Below are positions 1 through 8,280 of a stretch of DNA of 17,622 nucleotides, in pieces (the first letter of the stretch is position 1; the number at the start of each line of letters is the position of its first letter). Location of the stretch: positions 144 through 17,765 of the forward strand of contig DBBR01000072.1 of NCBI GenBank assembly GCA_002292325.1, in the 5' to 3' direction. The DNA comes from Flavobacteriales bacterium UBA979. Its GTDB lineage: Bacteria > Bacteroidota > Bacteroidia > Flavobacteriales_D > Sanyastnellaceae. Under the pieces are notes generated by a model. The model made no database searches. It was not told the DNA's origin and was given only the letters and a program-made list of their open reading frames with translations. The position numbers were made by a program, and so were the translations under genes.

Positions 1-243
1 GAGGCGGAATGGAGCATTTATCCCAATCCAGCGCAAGACTTTCTCAACATTGAGTCGCGGTACGTCTCACTCGCAGGTGCAGGTTGCCGTGCGCTAGATG
101 TTTCGGGACGTCAAGTTGCCCGTTGGACATGGGACGAAGGCCAGCGCATGCGATTGGATATCTCGACCTGGCGAGCGGGATTGTACCTCATCGAGATTAG
201 CAAGAACGGACAGCGTCAATCCTTGCCATTCCTGAAACAATAA
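1..243 (+). CDS. C-terminal end of a T9SS-exported protein (5' truncated)
   Basis: The frame is open from the first base to a TAA at 241-243 and gives the last 80 residues of a protein that begins outside the window. The segment reads as a type A T9SS sorting domain: it opens with the hallmark YPNPA, continues with a strand of the LDVSGRQV type, and ends with the GLYLIEISKNGQ pattern. Such domains direct a protein with an N-terminal signal peptide through the outer membrane by the type IX system, after which they are usually cleaved and the cargo attached or released. The cargo part is missing, so its activity cannot be stated. The gene converges on the next one, with 34 bases between the two stop codons; I see no clear terminator hairpin there. 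Confidence 0.88.
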   Translation, partial: EAEWSIYPNPAQDFLNIESRYVSLAGAGCRALDVSGRQVARWTWDEGQRMRLDISTWRAGLYLIEISKNGQRQSLPFLKQ

Positions 244-277
244 AGAGGAAGTAAAATCTACTAGAGCGTGCAACGAA

Positions 278-1282
278 TTACTCGACCATCAGTCGCTGAA
301 GGTGCACGTTTCCATTTTGATGGAGTGCCTGAACAAGATAAAATCCAGGTTTCCAATTCGAGACATTCAATGCCCGACGTTGGTCTTGGAGTAGCTTTGT
401 TTCGCTCACGGCACGGCCTTGGGCATCCATAATGGTCACCAATAGTGGATGGTTGTGTGGGTTTTCCATCCAGCATTGACCGCCTGATAGACCGCCTGCG
501 GGATTGGGGTAAAGATTCAACCCTTCTGAGAAATTGGAATGGGTTTCAGCAATATTCGTTGCGGGTCCAAATCGATAAACCGTGCCGTTTGGGGGAACGC
601 CGTCTAACATGGATTTGCCATAGTACCAGGCATAAAAGTCATCCGTTAAGGACCATTCTGGTTCTGATGGATCACCACTGGCGGTGTAAAAAAGCCCATT
701 GTAATAATCGTAATCAAAATCGAGCATGATGCCTGAGGTCAATAAATCCATCTCCATGGAGCTATCGCCGAGTGTATTGGGTCCAAAACGATACTCAATG
801 ATGTTTCCATTTTCATACAACCATGCTTGAAAATTTAAGCGCAATGTGGTCGTTTCAAAGTCGGAAATCTCTTCGTAAAGGCCGACCTCGTCCCATTCGA
901 TCTTGAGAATGCGGTTGGGGCTATCACCGGTGACCTCGTATTGGATGAAGCTCGCTTCGTTCATCTCAACAGCACCGATGTCCATGACATCCAAGCTAAT
1001 GGGCCATAAAATATCCAGGGTTCCATCAGTGCTCATGCCCATCAACATCTCGCCTGTACCGGAGAGGAGAATAGAGCTGAGGACATCTCCGCCTTCGCCA
1101 ATCACAAAATCAAATGGGATGGGTATTTCGACTTCGGGATCATCCCAACCTACATCGATGCCCAGTGAAACTGGATTAGCCAAAGGAGCGTACTCCTCTT
1201 CCAAAACAACAGCAGAATATGGGAATTGACCTGATGCGATCGTGCAAATACTCAGGCCTAAGAAAGTGAGAAATCGGCTCAT
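278..1282 (-). CDS. Secreted protein of unknown function with T9SS sorting domain
   Basis: A 334-residue protein. Residues 1-18 form a typical Sec signal peptide (positive MSR, hydrophobic core, small residues before a Gln). Residues about 20-245 are an acidic, aromatic-rich domain, probably beta-sandwich, that I cannot assign to a named family; it repeats a short YRFGP motif at two places (near residues 165 and 237). From about residue 253 a type A T9SS sorting domain follows, with LYPNPAGG, a MDAQGRAVSETKL strand and a GFYLVQALHQNGN ending. It therefore probably ends up on the cell surface or outside the cell. It is the last gene of the minus-strand run, 21 bases after the LOG-family gene, and may be cotranscribed or have its own promoter. 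Function unknown; surface adhesion or a degradative role would be guesses. Confidence 0.85.
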   Translation of the reverse strand: MSRFLTFLGLSICTIASGQFPYSAVVLEEEYAPLANPVSLGIDVGWDDPEVEIPIPFDFVIGEGGDVLSSILLSGTGEMLMGMSTDGTLDILWPISLDVMDIGAVEMNEASFIQYEVTGDSPNRILKIEWDEVGLYEEISDFETTTLRLNFQAWLYENGNIIEYRFGPNTLGDSSMEMDLLTSGIMLDFDYDYYNGLFYTASGDPSEPEWSLTDDFYAWYYGKSMLDGVPPNGTVYRFGPATNIAETHSNFSEGLNLYPNPAGGLSGGQCWMENPHNHPLLVTIMDAQGRAVSETKLLQDQRRALNVSNWKPGFYLVQALHQNGNVHLQRLMVE

Positions 1283-1303
1283 AAGAGAAGAGGGTTATGT
1301 AAG

Positions 1304-1993
1304 TTAGAAATTCGGGCGAAGAAGCGATTTTGCGTAGAAATCATCGATGACCTTGACCACTTCTTCTGGCGTGTCGACCACATGAAATAAATCTGGATCG
1401 CCTGGACTAATCGTTTTGTAAGAGTCTGCTAAGGTTGTTTTCATCCAATCGACAAGACCTGACCAAAATTTGGAGTCGTACAGAATGACTGGGACAGGCT
1501 CTACTTTGGAAGTTTGGACAAGTGTTAACGCTTCAAAGAGTTCATCGAGTGTTCCAAAACCTCCGGGCATGACCACGAAGCCTTGCGAGTATTTCACGAA
1601 CATCACCTTTCGAACAAAAAAGTAGTCAAAATCGATGCTCTTATCTATGTCAATGTAGGGGTTGTTGTGCTGTTCAAAAGGGAGTTCGATGTTGAGCCCC
1701 ACTGAAGTGCCACCGACATCGTGTGCTCCGCGGTTACCGGCCTCCATTACGCCGGGACCCCCGCCAGTGATGACACCATACCCGCGTTCACTGAGTTGTT
1801 TTGCAACTTCTCTGGCCTCATTGTAAACAGGTGAATGTTCCGGTACACGAGCGGAGCCATATATACTGATGCACGGACCAATGCGCTGCAGAGTTTCAAA
1901 ACCTTGAACGAATTCGCCCATGATTTTAAATATGGACCAACTGTCATTCGTTTTGATTTCATTCCAATCGCGTTGCTTCAAACCTTTTTTCAT
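1304..1993 (-). CDS. LOG-family protein (TIGR00730-type nucleotide phosphoribohydrolase)
   Basis: A 229-residue Rossmann-fold protein of the family once misnamed lysine decarboxylase. Visible motifs are YGSAR (residues 45-49), the nucleotide-binding GGGPGVMEAGNRGA (77-90), an Arg-Lys pair (128-129) and the family signature PGGFGTLDE (143-151), whose Thr and Glu belong to the active site. Characterised relatives cleave nucleoside 5'-monophosphates, including cytokinin ribotides, to free base and ribose 5-phosphate; in bacteria the role is probably purine nucleotide turnover. The N-terminal stretch of about 38 residues before the Rossmann fold is usual for the longer bacterial subfamily. The gene starts 24 bases after the uvrA stop and is likely in the same transcript. 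The exact substrate cannot be read from sequence. Confidence 0.9.
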   Translation of the reverse strand: MKKGLKQRDWNEIKTNDSWSIFKIMGEFVQGFETLQRIGPCISIYGSARVPEHSPVYNEAREVAKQLSERGYGVITGGGPGVMEAGNRGAHDVGGTSVGLNIELPFEQHNNPYIDIDKSIDFDYFFVRKVMFVKYSQGFVVMPGGFGTLDELFEALTLVQTSKVEPVPVILYDSKFWSGLVDWMKTTLADSYKTISPGDPDLFHVVDTPEEVVKVIDDFYAKSLLRPNF

Positions 1994-2017
1994 GTGTAAT
2001 TCGTTTGCGTGCCTAAT

Positions 2018-4858
2018 TTACCACCGAAAAAATGGACCGGTTGCACTTAGGGGGTTTTTTGCCACGTCTTCTGGAGAGCCTGTTGCAATTATTTGACCGC
2101 CTCGGTGTCCCCCTTCAGGACCCAGGTCGATGAGGTGATCTGCCACTTTGAGGACGTCGATGTTGTGCTCAATCACCAATACGGTGTTTCCTTGGTCGAC
2201 CAATCGTTGGAGGACGTTAATGAGCATCTGAATGTCTTGAAAATGCAGGCCTGTGGTAGGTTCATCTAGCACATAAAAGGTCTGTCCTGTGCTGACTCGA
2301 GCCAGTTCTGTGGCGAGTTTAACGCGTTGCGCTTCTCCACCAGAGAGGGTCGTGGATTGCTGGCCTAACGTTATGTAGCCGAGGCCCACGTCTTGCAGTG
2401 TTTTGGAGATTCGTTTCAATTTGGGAAAGGAATCAAAAAAGGCAACGGCATCATCGACCGTCATCTCAAGTACATCCGAAATGGACATCCCGCGGTACCG
2501 AACTTCCAATGTTTCGCGGTTATAGCGTCGTCCTTTGCAGGTTTCACATTCCACGTGCACGTCGGGTAAAAAATTCATTTCTATGGTGCGTAAACCGGCA
2601 CCTTTGCAATCTTCGCAGCGTCCTCCGGCTACGTTGAAGCTGAAGCGACCTGGTTTATACCCTCGAATTGCTGCTTCTGGAAGTTTGGTGAAAAGCGCTC
2701 GAATTTCATTGAAAATTCCAGTGTAGGTTGCCGGATTGGATCGCGGTGTGCGACCGATTGGGCTTTGATTGATTGCGATCACTTTGTCCAAGTGCTCGAG
2801 GCCTTTAAGACTTTTGAACGGAAGGGGGTCTTGCGTGTCTTCGTAAAAGTGGTTATGAAGCGCGGGGTAGAGGGTTTGGTTGATGAGGCTACTTTTTCCA
2901 CTTCCGCTAATCCCGCTAACACAAGTAAATGAACCCAACGGAATGGTGAGATCAACATTTTGAAGGTTGTGCCCCCGGGCTCCTGTAAGTTTTAATTTCT
3001 TACTTCGACCCAGCTTGCGCCTTTTCGGAATTTCAATGCTCAGTTGCCCATTCAGGTATTTCGCAGTGGTGCTTTGACTGTTCAAATGCGAACCCGGAGG
3101 TCCTTGGGCGACAATTTTTCCGCCGTGTACGCCTGCTCCGGGTCCGATATCGATTAAATAGTCGGACTGCATCATCATTTCTTCGTCGTGCTCAATGACG
3201 ATGACTGAGTTGCCTGCATCGCGGAGTGCTTGGAGGCTTTTGATGAGGCGTTCATTGTCCCGTTGATGCAACCCGATGCTCGGTTCATCGAGAATGTAGA
3301 GGACTTCCGTTAACCGGCTTCCAATTTGCGTCGCCAACCGGATGCGTTGGGCTTCTCCTCCAGAAAGCGTTCTGGAAGATCGATCCAAAGCGAGGTAGTC
3401 CAGGCCCACATCAACCAAAAATCCGAGTCGTGCATTGATTTCCTTCAAAGGCTCTCTGAGGATGCGCCGCTGCTTTTCGGTGAGTTGTTCATTCAACCCC
3501 AGAAACCAATGAGACAGTTCTTTCAAATCCATCCCGCTCAGCTCTGCGATGTTCTTGCCTCCCAATTTGAATTGCAGGCTCGTTGGTTTGAGCCGAGCAC
3601 CCGCGCAGGAAGGACATGGCTTTTTCTTCATGAATCGCCGTGCCCAGCGGCGCAGCGGAATGGAGTTGCTTCGTTCTGCTGCAGATTCGACTGTGGCAAT
3701 CACACCTTCCCAAGTCACGTGACTTCCTTTGGTTCCTGCTTTTCCCGAAACCCAAACACTTTCCTTGCAACCATATAAAATTTCACCAAGCACTTCGGGC
3801 GTTAACTGTTGGATCGGGGTTTTGAGCGTGTCTCCAGATGCATCAAGCAAGGCTTGAATGATCTGCATTGTGCGGCTGCCTTTAATTTCACCAAGTGGTG
3901 CGATTCCCCCTTTTTGAATCGATTTTTTATCATCCGGTATGATGAGTCCTATTTCGGCTTCTGCAACCTCACCAAGGCCATTGCATTGTGAACACGCACC
4001 GTAAGGTGAATTGAAAGAAAAGAGGTTGGGTTCGGGATCGGGATAGGCGTCTCCCGTGGTCGGACACATGAGATTTCGGCTGAAATGCCTGAGATCCTTC
4101 TGTTCATGAACAAGCAACCCCATGTTGCCTTTTCCTAAATTCAATGCAGTCTTGATCGAGCGCAACATGCGTGGTTCGTCGTCGAGTCGGACTTCCAAGC
4201 GGTCTACAACAACTTCGATGTCATGGACTTTATATCGGTCCAATTTCATCCCGCTCGACAATTCTACCAATTGCCCGTCGACCCGCGCCCTCACATAGCC
4301 CTGCTTCATGATTGACTCAAACAATTCACGATAATGGCCCTTCCGTCCTTTGACTAAAGGCGCTAAAAATAGCACGCGCTGCCCGTGATAGTCGCTGAGT
4401 ACACGACTCAGAATCTCCTCGTCCGTGAACCGTACCATGGCTTCTCCAGTTTTGAGGCTGAACGCATCCGCTGCGCGAGCATACACCAATCGAAGGAAGT
4501 CATTGACCTCTGTAATGGTGCCTACAGTGGAACGGGGGTTTTTGGAAATGGTCTTTTGCTCGATGCTAATTACCGGGCTCAGTCCGGTGATTTGATCAAC
4601 TTTTGGACGTTCTAATCCTCCCAGAAATTGCCGGGCATATGCAGAGAATGTTTCAAGATATCGTCGCTGTCCTTCGGCATACAACGTATCAAATGCGAGG
4701 CTTGACTTTCCACTGCCACTGACGCCGGTAATAACAACAAGTTGATTTCTGGGAATTGTCAAGGATACATCCTTGAGGTTGTGCTCTTGGGCGCCGACAA
4801 TCTCAATCAGATCTTCGCTTATTGGTGTGTTCTTAGAATCGGCGATGCGTTTTCCCAT
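2018..4858 (-). CDS. uvrA: Excinuclease ABC subunit A
   Basis: A 946-residue UvrA, the usual length, the damage-sensing ATPase of nucleotide excision repair that loads UvrB onto damaged DNA in the cytoplasm. Both ABC modules are complete: Walker A GVSGSGKS (45-52) and GISGSGKS (649-656), signature LSGGEAQR (498-505 and 838-845), and Walker B with DEPSIGLH (524-531) and DEPTTGLH (865-872). The C-terminal zinc module is intact (C748, C751, C771, C774), with the expected GRFSFN lead-in and GAG loop. The first zinc module is not: the usual CxxC at the start reads CPTTG (C265, T268), while its partner pair C289/C292 remains. A CPSC motif at 415-418 is also present. The gene follows the antiporter gene by 49 bases and precedes the LOG gene by 24. 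No LexA-type operator is evident. Confidence 0.98.
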   Translation of the reverse strand: MGKRIADSKNTPISEDLIEIVGAQEHNLKDVSLTIPRNQLVVITGVSGSGKSSLAFDTLYAEGQRRYLETFSAYARQFLGGLERPKVDQITGLSPVISIEQKTISKNPRSTVGTITEVNDFLRLVYARAADAFSLKTGEAMVRFTDEEILSRVLSDYHGQRVLFLAPLVKGRKGHYRELFESIMKQGYVRARVDGQLVELSSGMKLDRYKVHDIEVVVDRLEVRLDDEPRMLRSIKTALNLGKGNMGLLVHEQKDLRHFSRNLMCPTTGDAYPDPEPNLFSFNSPYGACSQCNGLGEVAEAEIGLIIPDDKKSIQKGGIAPLGEIKGSRTMQIIQALLDASGDTLKTPIQQLTPEVLGEILYGCKESVWVSGKAGTKGSHVTWEGVIATVESAAERSNSIPLRRWARRFMKKKPCPSCAGARLKPTSLQFKLGGKNIAELSGMDLKELSHWFLGLNEQLTEKQRRILREPLKEINARLGFLVDVGLDYLALDRSSRTLSGGEAQRIRLATQIGSRLTEVLYILDEPSIGLHQRDNERLIKSLQALRDAGNSVIVIEHDEEMMMQSDYLIDIGPGAGVHGGKIVAQGPPGSHLNSQSTTAKYLNGQLSIEIPKRRKLGRSKKLKLTGARGHNLQNVDLTIPLGSFTCVSGISGSGKSSLINQTLYPALHNHFYEDTQDPLPFKSLKGLEHLDKVIAINQSPIGRTPRSNPATYTGIFNEIRALFTKLPEAAIRGYKPGRFSFNVAGGRCEDCKGAGLRTIEMNFLPDVHVECETCKGRRYNRETLEVRYRGMSISDVLEMTVDDAVAFFDSFPKLKRISKTLQDVGLGYITLGQQSTTLSGGEAQRVKLATELARVSTGQTFYVLDEPTTGLHFQDIQMLINVLQRLVDQGNTVLVIEHNIDVLKVADHLIDLGPEGGHRGGQIIATGSPEDVAKNPLSATGPFFRW

Positions 4859-4907
4859 AGGATGCCAACAATTGGTGTGTTTCCGTGTTCACTTCACAAA
4901 ATGGGAA

Positions 4908-6374
4908 TCAGGCTGATTCTTTTTTTTTGATGCGAAATCCAAGCGCGGCTATCGTTAAGGTCATCAGTGGACTGACCCAGTTGAAGATACAATATGGGAG
5001 ATAGGCCCAAGTTGCGACGCCCAATATTCCACTCTGTGCCACACCACATGTATTCCATGGAATCAACACGCTGGTGACGGTTCCTGAATCCTCCAAAGTT
5101 CGGCTCAGATTTTCTGGTGCTAAGTCACGGTCGCTGTATGCATCCTTCAACATGTTGCCAGGAACCACGATCGCGAGGTATTGGTCCGAGGCCAAAATAT
5201 TAAAAGCCAAACATGTGCCAACGGTTCGAGAAACCAGTCCAAACGTAGATTGAACACCGCTCAGGATAGCCCGAGTGATTCTCTCTAGCATACCAGTTGC
5301 TTGCATAGCTGCCCCGAACACCATGGCGCAGAGAATCAACCAGACCGTATTGAGCATGCCCGCCATGCCGCTGGATTCGAGCAAATCATTGGCCATGCCA
5401 TTCGATGTCGTGACAGAACTGTCTAAAGCCATGGATTGAATCGTGGCCTTAAAAGCTGCCATACCATAGCCAACTTCGTTCGTCATACCTGCTACACTTC
5501 GGACGACTTCGGGCTGAAAAATGACGGCCGTAAGGGCACCCAATAATGTTCCAATCATCAAAGCAGCGGCAGCCGGTACCTTTTTTGCGATTAAGAAAAT
5601 GACGACAATCGGTGCGATAAAAAGTCCCCAGTGGATTTCGAATGCAGAAAAAACGGCTGCTCCGAAGTCATCTGCGAAGGATGCAGATAACCCATCGACG
5701 GCTGCACTGCCCCCGAAGCCTGCAATGAGAAATACAACGAGCGCAACAACCAAGCTGGGTACCGTGGTGTAAGTCATGTAACGGATGTGAGAGAACAAAT
5801 CCGTTCCGCCTACCGCAGCAGCAATGTTCGTGGTGTCACTCAATGGGGACATTTTGTCCCCGAAGTACGCTCCAGAGATGATGGCTCCGGCAACCCAGCC
5901 TTCGCTCAATCCCAATGCCGAACCAATCCCAACCAAAGCAACTCCAACTGTGCCTACTGTGCCCCAGGAGCTTCCGGTGGCCAGCGATAGGACGCCGCAG
6001 ATGATGCACGCAGCAAAAAGAAAAATTTCGGGCTCGAGAATTTGAAGTCCATAGTGAATAAAAGCTGGAATGATTCCTGCTATGAGCCATGTTCCGGAGA
6101 GTGCACCGATCATGAGCAGAATCAAAATGGCCTCAGTAGTTTGAGAGACAGATTGGGCCATGGCATCGCTGATCGCCTTCCATTGGGTTCCCCTGGCCAT
6201 ACCAATTCCACCTGCCACCATCGCAGCCAGGAGCATGGCAATTTGATTGGCTCCATACGAGCTGTCTTCTCCGAAGGCCACAACATCGGCTGCCAGCAAC
6301 CCAATTAAAGCTGCGACTGGAAGGAGAGACAATCCCAAAGAGGGAAGGGCAATAGGAGGGGACTTCGAATCCAT
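4908..6374 (-). CDS. nhaC: NhaC-family Na+/H+ antiporter
   Basis: A 488-residue polytopic inner-membrane protein with about eleven or twelve hydrophobic segments. The family hallmark is present as GAYFGDKMSPLSDTTN (residues 168-183), preceded by the GSSWGTVGTVG loop (134-144); a late GTVTSVLIPWNTCG segment also matches NhaC transporters. The family exchanges cytoplasmic Na+ for H+ in pH and sodium homeostasis; some members instead move organic anions or amino acids with Na+, so the substrate is inferred. The start codon overlaps the yajC stop as TGATG, which implies translational coupling. The C-terminus is a short basic cytoplasmic tail (IKKKESA) encoded by a run of nine A residues. Confidence 0.92.
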   Translation of the reverse strand: MDSKSPPIALPSLGLSLLPVAALIGLLAADVVAFGEDSSYGANQIAMLLAAMVAGGIGMARGTQWKAISDAMAQSVSQTTEAILILLMIGALSGTWLIAGIIPAFIHYGLQILEPEIFLFAACIICGVLSLATGSSWGTVGTVGVALVGIGSALGLSEGWVAGAIISGAYFGDKMSPLSDTTNIAAAVGGTDLFSHIRYMTYTTVPSLVVALVVFLIAGFGGSAAVDGLSASFADDFGAAVFSAFEIHWGLFIAPIVVIFLIAKKVPAAAALMIGTLLGALTAVIFQPEVVRSVAGMTNEVGYGMAAFKATIQSMALDSSVTTSNGMANDLLESSGMAGMLNTVWLILCAMVFGAAMQATGMLERITRAILSGVQSTFGLVSRTVGTCLAFNILASDQYLAIVVPGNMLKDAYSDRDLAPENLSRTLEDSGTVTSVLIPWNTCGVAQSGILGVATWAYLPYCIFNWVSPLMTLTIAALGFRIKKKESA

Positions 6375-6697
6375 CAGGCGTTGGCTTTGATGTCCTCTTC
6401 TGAGGCCTCTCCAGCAGGGTTTAATGCAGATTTTTCAACGCGAATTTTGGCACCATCCACTTGGATGAGAACCGTTCGCTCGTTCATGTCCACGACCTTG
6501 CCGTGGATGCCGCCAATTGTGACCACTTTGTCGCCTTTCTTCAATTCCTCCCGGAAGGCTTTGGCTTCCTTTTGCTTCTTCACCTGTGGACGAATCATGA
6601 ATAGGTACATGATGAGGAACATACCACCAATGAGCAGGAAGAAACTCATGCCGCCTTCTCCCGTTGCGGGGCTTTGGAATAAAATATTTTGCATCAT
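6374..6697 (-). CDS. yajC: Preprotein translocase accessory subunit YajC
   Basis: A 107-residue small membrane protein. After a short Gly/Ser-rich start there is one hydrophobic helix (about residues 17-35) ending in the family motif MIRPQ-K-Q, then the cytoplasmic basic helix and the conserved GDKVVTIGGIHGKV segment (about 55-68), followed by a beta strand pattern and an acidic tail. YajC associates with SecDF and SecYEG and helps protein export, though it is rarely essential. Two successive ATG codons stand at the start, so the initiator could be either. It lies 27 bases after the DUF1573 gene and its stop overlaps the antiporter start. The nusB-DUF1573-yajC order is one I recall from other Bacteroidota; secDF is not in this window. 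Confidence 0.95.
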   Translation of the reverse strand: MMQNILFQSPATGEGGMSFFLLIGGMFLIMYLFMIRPQVKKQKEAKAFREELKKGDKVVTIGGIHGKVVDMNERTVLIQVDGAKIRVEKSALNPAGEASEEDIKANA

Positions 6698-6724
6698 TTG
6701 AATCGAGTTTTTGTTTTGGTTAAG

Positions 6725-7213
6725 TTACTGAGGTCCAATTACTTCTGCTGTTATGACTAAAGTAGTAGTTGAAGGGCTGGCATTGGTGACCACAAAGATT
6801 TCTTTGCGGTTTTTTCCAATGCGACCGCGGCTATCGAACCGAATGATTATTTGCTCGGATTCACCTGGATTGATTGGAGATCGCGGCCATTGTTCAGCAA
6901 GTGTGCATCCACAGGATGTGCTAACATCGGCTAGGATTAATGGTGCCTGTCCCTCATTGCTGAAAGAGAAGGTGTGCTCGATCTGCGTGCCTTCGGCCAC
7001 AATGCCTAAGGAAGCTGCGGTGTCAGAGAATGCAATGACCGGGGCAAGATGCGCAGGGTTGCCTTCGGTTCTTGCCGTAGCGGGAATGTGAATGAGTTCC
7101 GTGGATATTTCGGTTTCTCCGGAAAATTGGCAGCCACTCAGCCCCAACCATGCCAATCCAATTAACCCGATCCAGATGCTCCACTTCTGATTCATTGATT
7201 CTAAGCTCTTCAT
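6725..7213 (-). CDS. DUF1573 lipoprotein
   Basis: A 162-residue protein with an N-terminal lipoprotein signal: a hydrophobic core and lipobox LSGC with the acylated cysteine at residue 28. A second ATG at residue 7 gives a more ordinary signal peptide and could be the true start. Residues about 65-160 are a DUF1573 domain, an Ig-like beta sandwich: FSFSNEGQAPL, then STSCGCT (C101 and C103), then PINPGESEQI and a closing strand set with FVVTNASP. The CGC motif and the PGE turn are constant in the family. Function is not established; the domain resembles MSP/ASH-type beta sandwiches and is probably placed in the periplasm on a membrane. The start overlaps the nusB stop as ATGA, implying coupled translation. 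Confidence 0.88.
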   Translation of the reverse strand: MKSLESMNQKWSIWIGLIGLAWLGLSGCQFSGETEISTELIHIPATARTEGNPAHLAPVIAFSDTAASLGIVAEGTQIEHTFSFSNEGQAPLILADVSTSCGCTLAEQWPRSPINPGESEQIIIRFDSRGRIGKNRKEIFVVTNASPSTTTLVITAEVIGPQ

Positions 7214-8154
7214 TCGATGAGTCCCCGGCCGCTTTTTTTGATTTTCCCTTCTTCTTTCAGCTTGCCAAAAAGCTCATCTAAAATGCCGTTAATGAAGCTG
7301 TGGCTTTTTGGAGTGCTGTAATATTTTGAAAGTTCGATGTACTCGTTCAGCGTCACTTTCAATGGAATAGATGGAAACGTTCGCGCTTCCGCGAGCGCCA
7401 TTTTCATCAAAATCCGGTCCATCAAGGCAATGCGTTCAAGCTCCCAGTTGGCAGCAGCTTCTGTAACGAAAGCTTCATTTTCGTTGGCCTGGTCAAGGGT
7501 CTCAGCAAACAAGCCTTCAAAAAATTGGCGGTCGTCATCGTCTTCCCGCCAAAGTGGCAATAGGTCGACATCGTCATCCGTCTCTTTGATGGTTTTGATG
7601 GTCTTTATGACCATGGACGCAGTCAAGTCCAAGTCGTCATTCCAAAAAATGCTCAGTTCTTCAAGGTTTTCCTGAAAGACTTCCATGTTGATCATGTCCT
7701 TTCGAAACATCCGAATGAGGCTCTCTCTGTCGTGACGAAATCCTCTCTCTTCGCTGGACATGAACGTGATGTACTCCTCTTCTTCGATCAGGCTGCGAAA
7801 CATTTTGCGCAACATCTCCTGATGCTCCCCCCAACCAATTCCCAAATCTGAGGCAGCTTTGACCAGGTTCTTGCTGTTGGCCAGGGCACGCAGTGGTCGA
7901 TTCGTGACAAATTTGGTGTTGGGATGTAAATCTTCTTGTGTAGGAAGTTGTTTCTTTCTTCCTGCTTCGATTCGTTCAATGGCAAAACTTTGCATGCTGC
8001 CAATCATCATCAAGAGTAAGATGTACAGTTCGTGCATCTTATTAATGGAGTGATCGAGTGCTTTCTTGGTTTTCACTACATCGCGCTCTTCGTCCTGATA
8101 AAAGGCGTAGAGCATGTGCAGAATTTTGATCCGGAGGTGTCGTCTATTGAGCAT
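7210..8154 (-). CDS. nusB: Transcription antitermination factor NusB, long Bacteroidota form
   Basis: NusB with NusE (S10) forms the RNA-binding antitermination complex on rRNA operons. With the start I chose the protein has 314 residues, about twice the classical NusB. The N-terminal helix MLNRRHLRIKILHMLYAFYQ and the C-terminal bundle (about the last 75 residues, with DRILMKMALAEA, IPLKVTLNEYIELSK and FINGILDEL) match NusB. Between them lie about 170 residues of mostly helical, charged sequence with acidic runs, seen in other Bacteroidota. The open frame has an upstream ATG at 8167-8169, but the ATG at 8152-8154 gives the family's usual beginning and has AGGA six bases before it. This is the first gene of the minus-strand run. 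Confidence 0.92.
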   Translation of the reverse strand: MLNRRHLRIKILHMLYAFYQDEERDVVKTKKALDHSINKMHELYILLLMMIGSMQSFAIERIEAGRKKQLPTQEDLHPNTKFVTNRPLRALANSKNLVKAASDLGIGWGEHQEMLRKMFRSLIEEEEYITFMSSEERGFRHDRESLIRMFRKDMINMEVFQENLEELSIFWNDDLDLTASMVIKTIKTIKETDDDVDLLPLWREDDDDRQFFEGLFAETLDQANENEAFVTEAAANWELERIALMDRILMKMALAEARTFPSIPLKVTLNEYIELSKYYSTPKSHSFINGILDELFGKLKEEGKIKKSGRGLIE

Positions 8155-8178
8155 GTGAAATCCTGTCATGCGAAATTA

Positions 8179-8205
8179 GGCGCATCCGCCTTCCGTTGGA
8201 CGGAA
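8179..8205 (-). promoter_or_regulatory. Two adjacent hairpins in the nusB leader
   Basis: On the minus strand the leader reads TTCCGT-CCA-ACGGAA (8205 to 8191, perfect 6-bp stem, 3-base loop), immediately followed by GGCG-GATG-CGCC (8190 to 8179, perfect 4-bp stem, 4-base loop), with no base between them. The second ends 25 bases before the chosen nusB ATG. They could stack as an RNA structure, and the first could equally be a palindromic protein-binding site. No T-run follows, so it is not a standard terminator. Role unknown. Confidence 0.4.
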
Positions 8206-8268
8206 CATTTTCAAATGATTTGGCTATTTATCTTCAATTTTTCCACGAGTTCACACATCCTTCAGATA

Positions 8269-8276
8269 TAACTTTA
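8269..8276 (+). promoter_or_regulatory. Possible -7 promoter element of the DUF4249-DUF4139 unit
   Basis: TAACTTTA differs by its last base from the Bacteroidota -7 consensus TAnnTTTG. It ends only four bases before the ATG at 8281, so if used it would give a leaderless or near-leaderless message. I see no good -33 TTG at the expected 19-21 base distance. It stands in the divergent region shared with nusB. Weak evidence. Confidence 0.2.
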
Positions 8277-8280
8277 CCCC

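Noticed and set aside
3326..3778. 150-codon plus-strand open frame inside uvrA
   Set aside because: It is antisense to strongly conserved UvrA sequence, has no family resemblance and is explained by codon bias.
4821..4881. Direct 11-bp repeat ATTGGTGTGTT at 4821 and 4871 around the uvrA start
   Set aside because: One copy codes for residues of UvrA and there is no third copy, palindrome or promoter link; probably chance.
4919..4930. T-run at the end of the antiporter gene as a terminator
   Set aside because: It is the reverse of the lysine-codon A-run in the gene's own C-terminus and no stem precedes it.
6381..6701. 106-codon plus-strand frame mirroring yajC almost exactly
   Set aside because: It is antisense to a clear YajC and shows no signal, motif or start context of its own.
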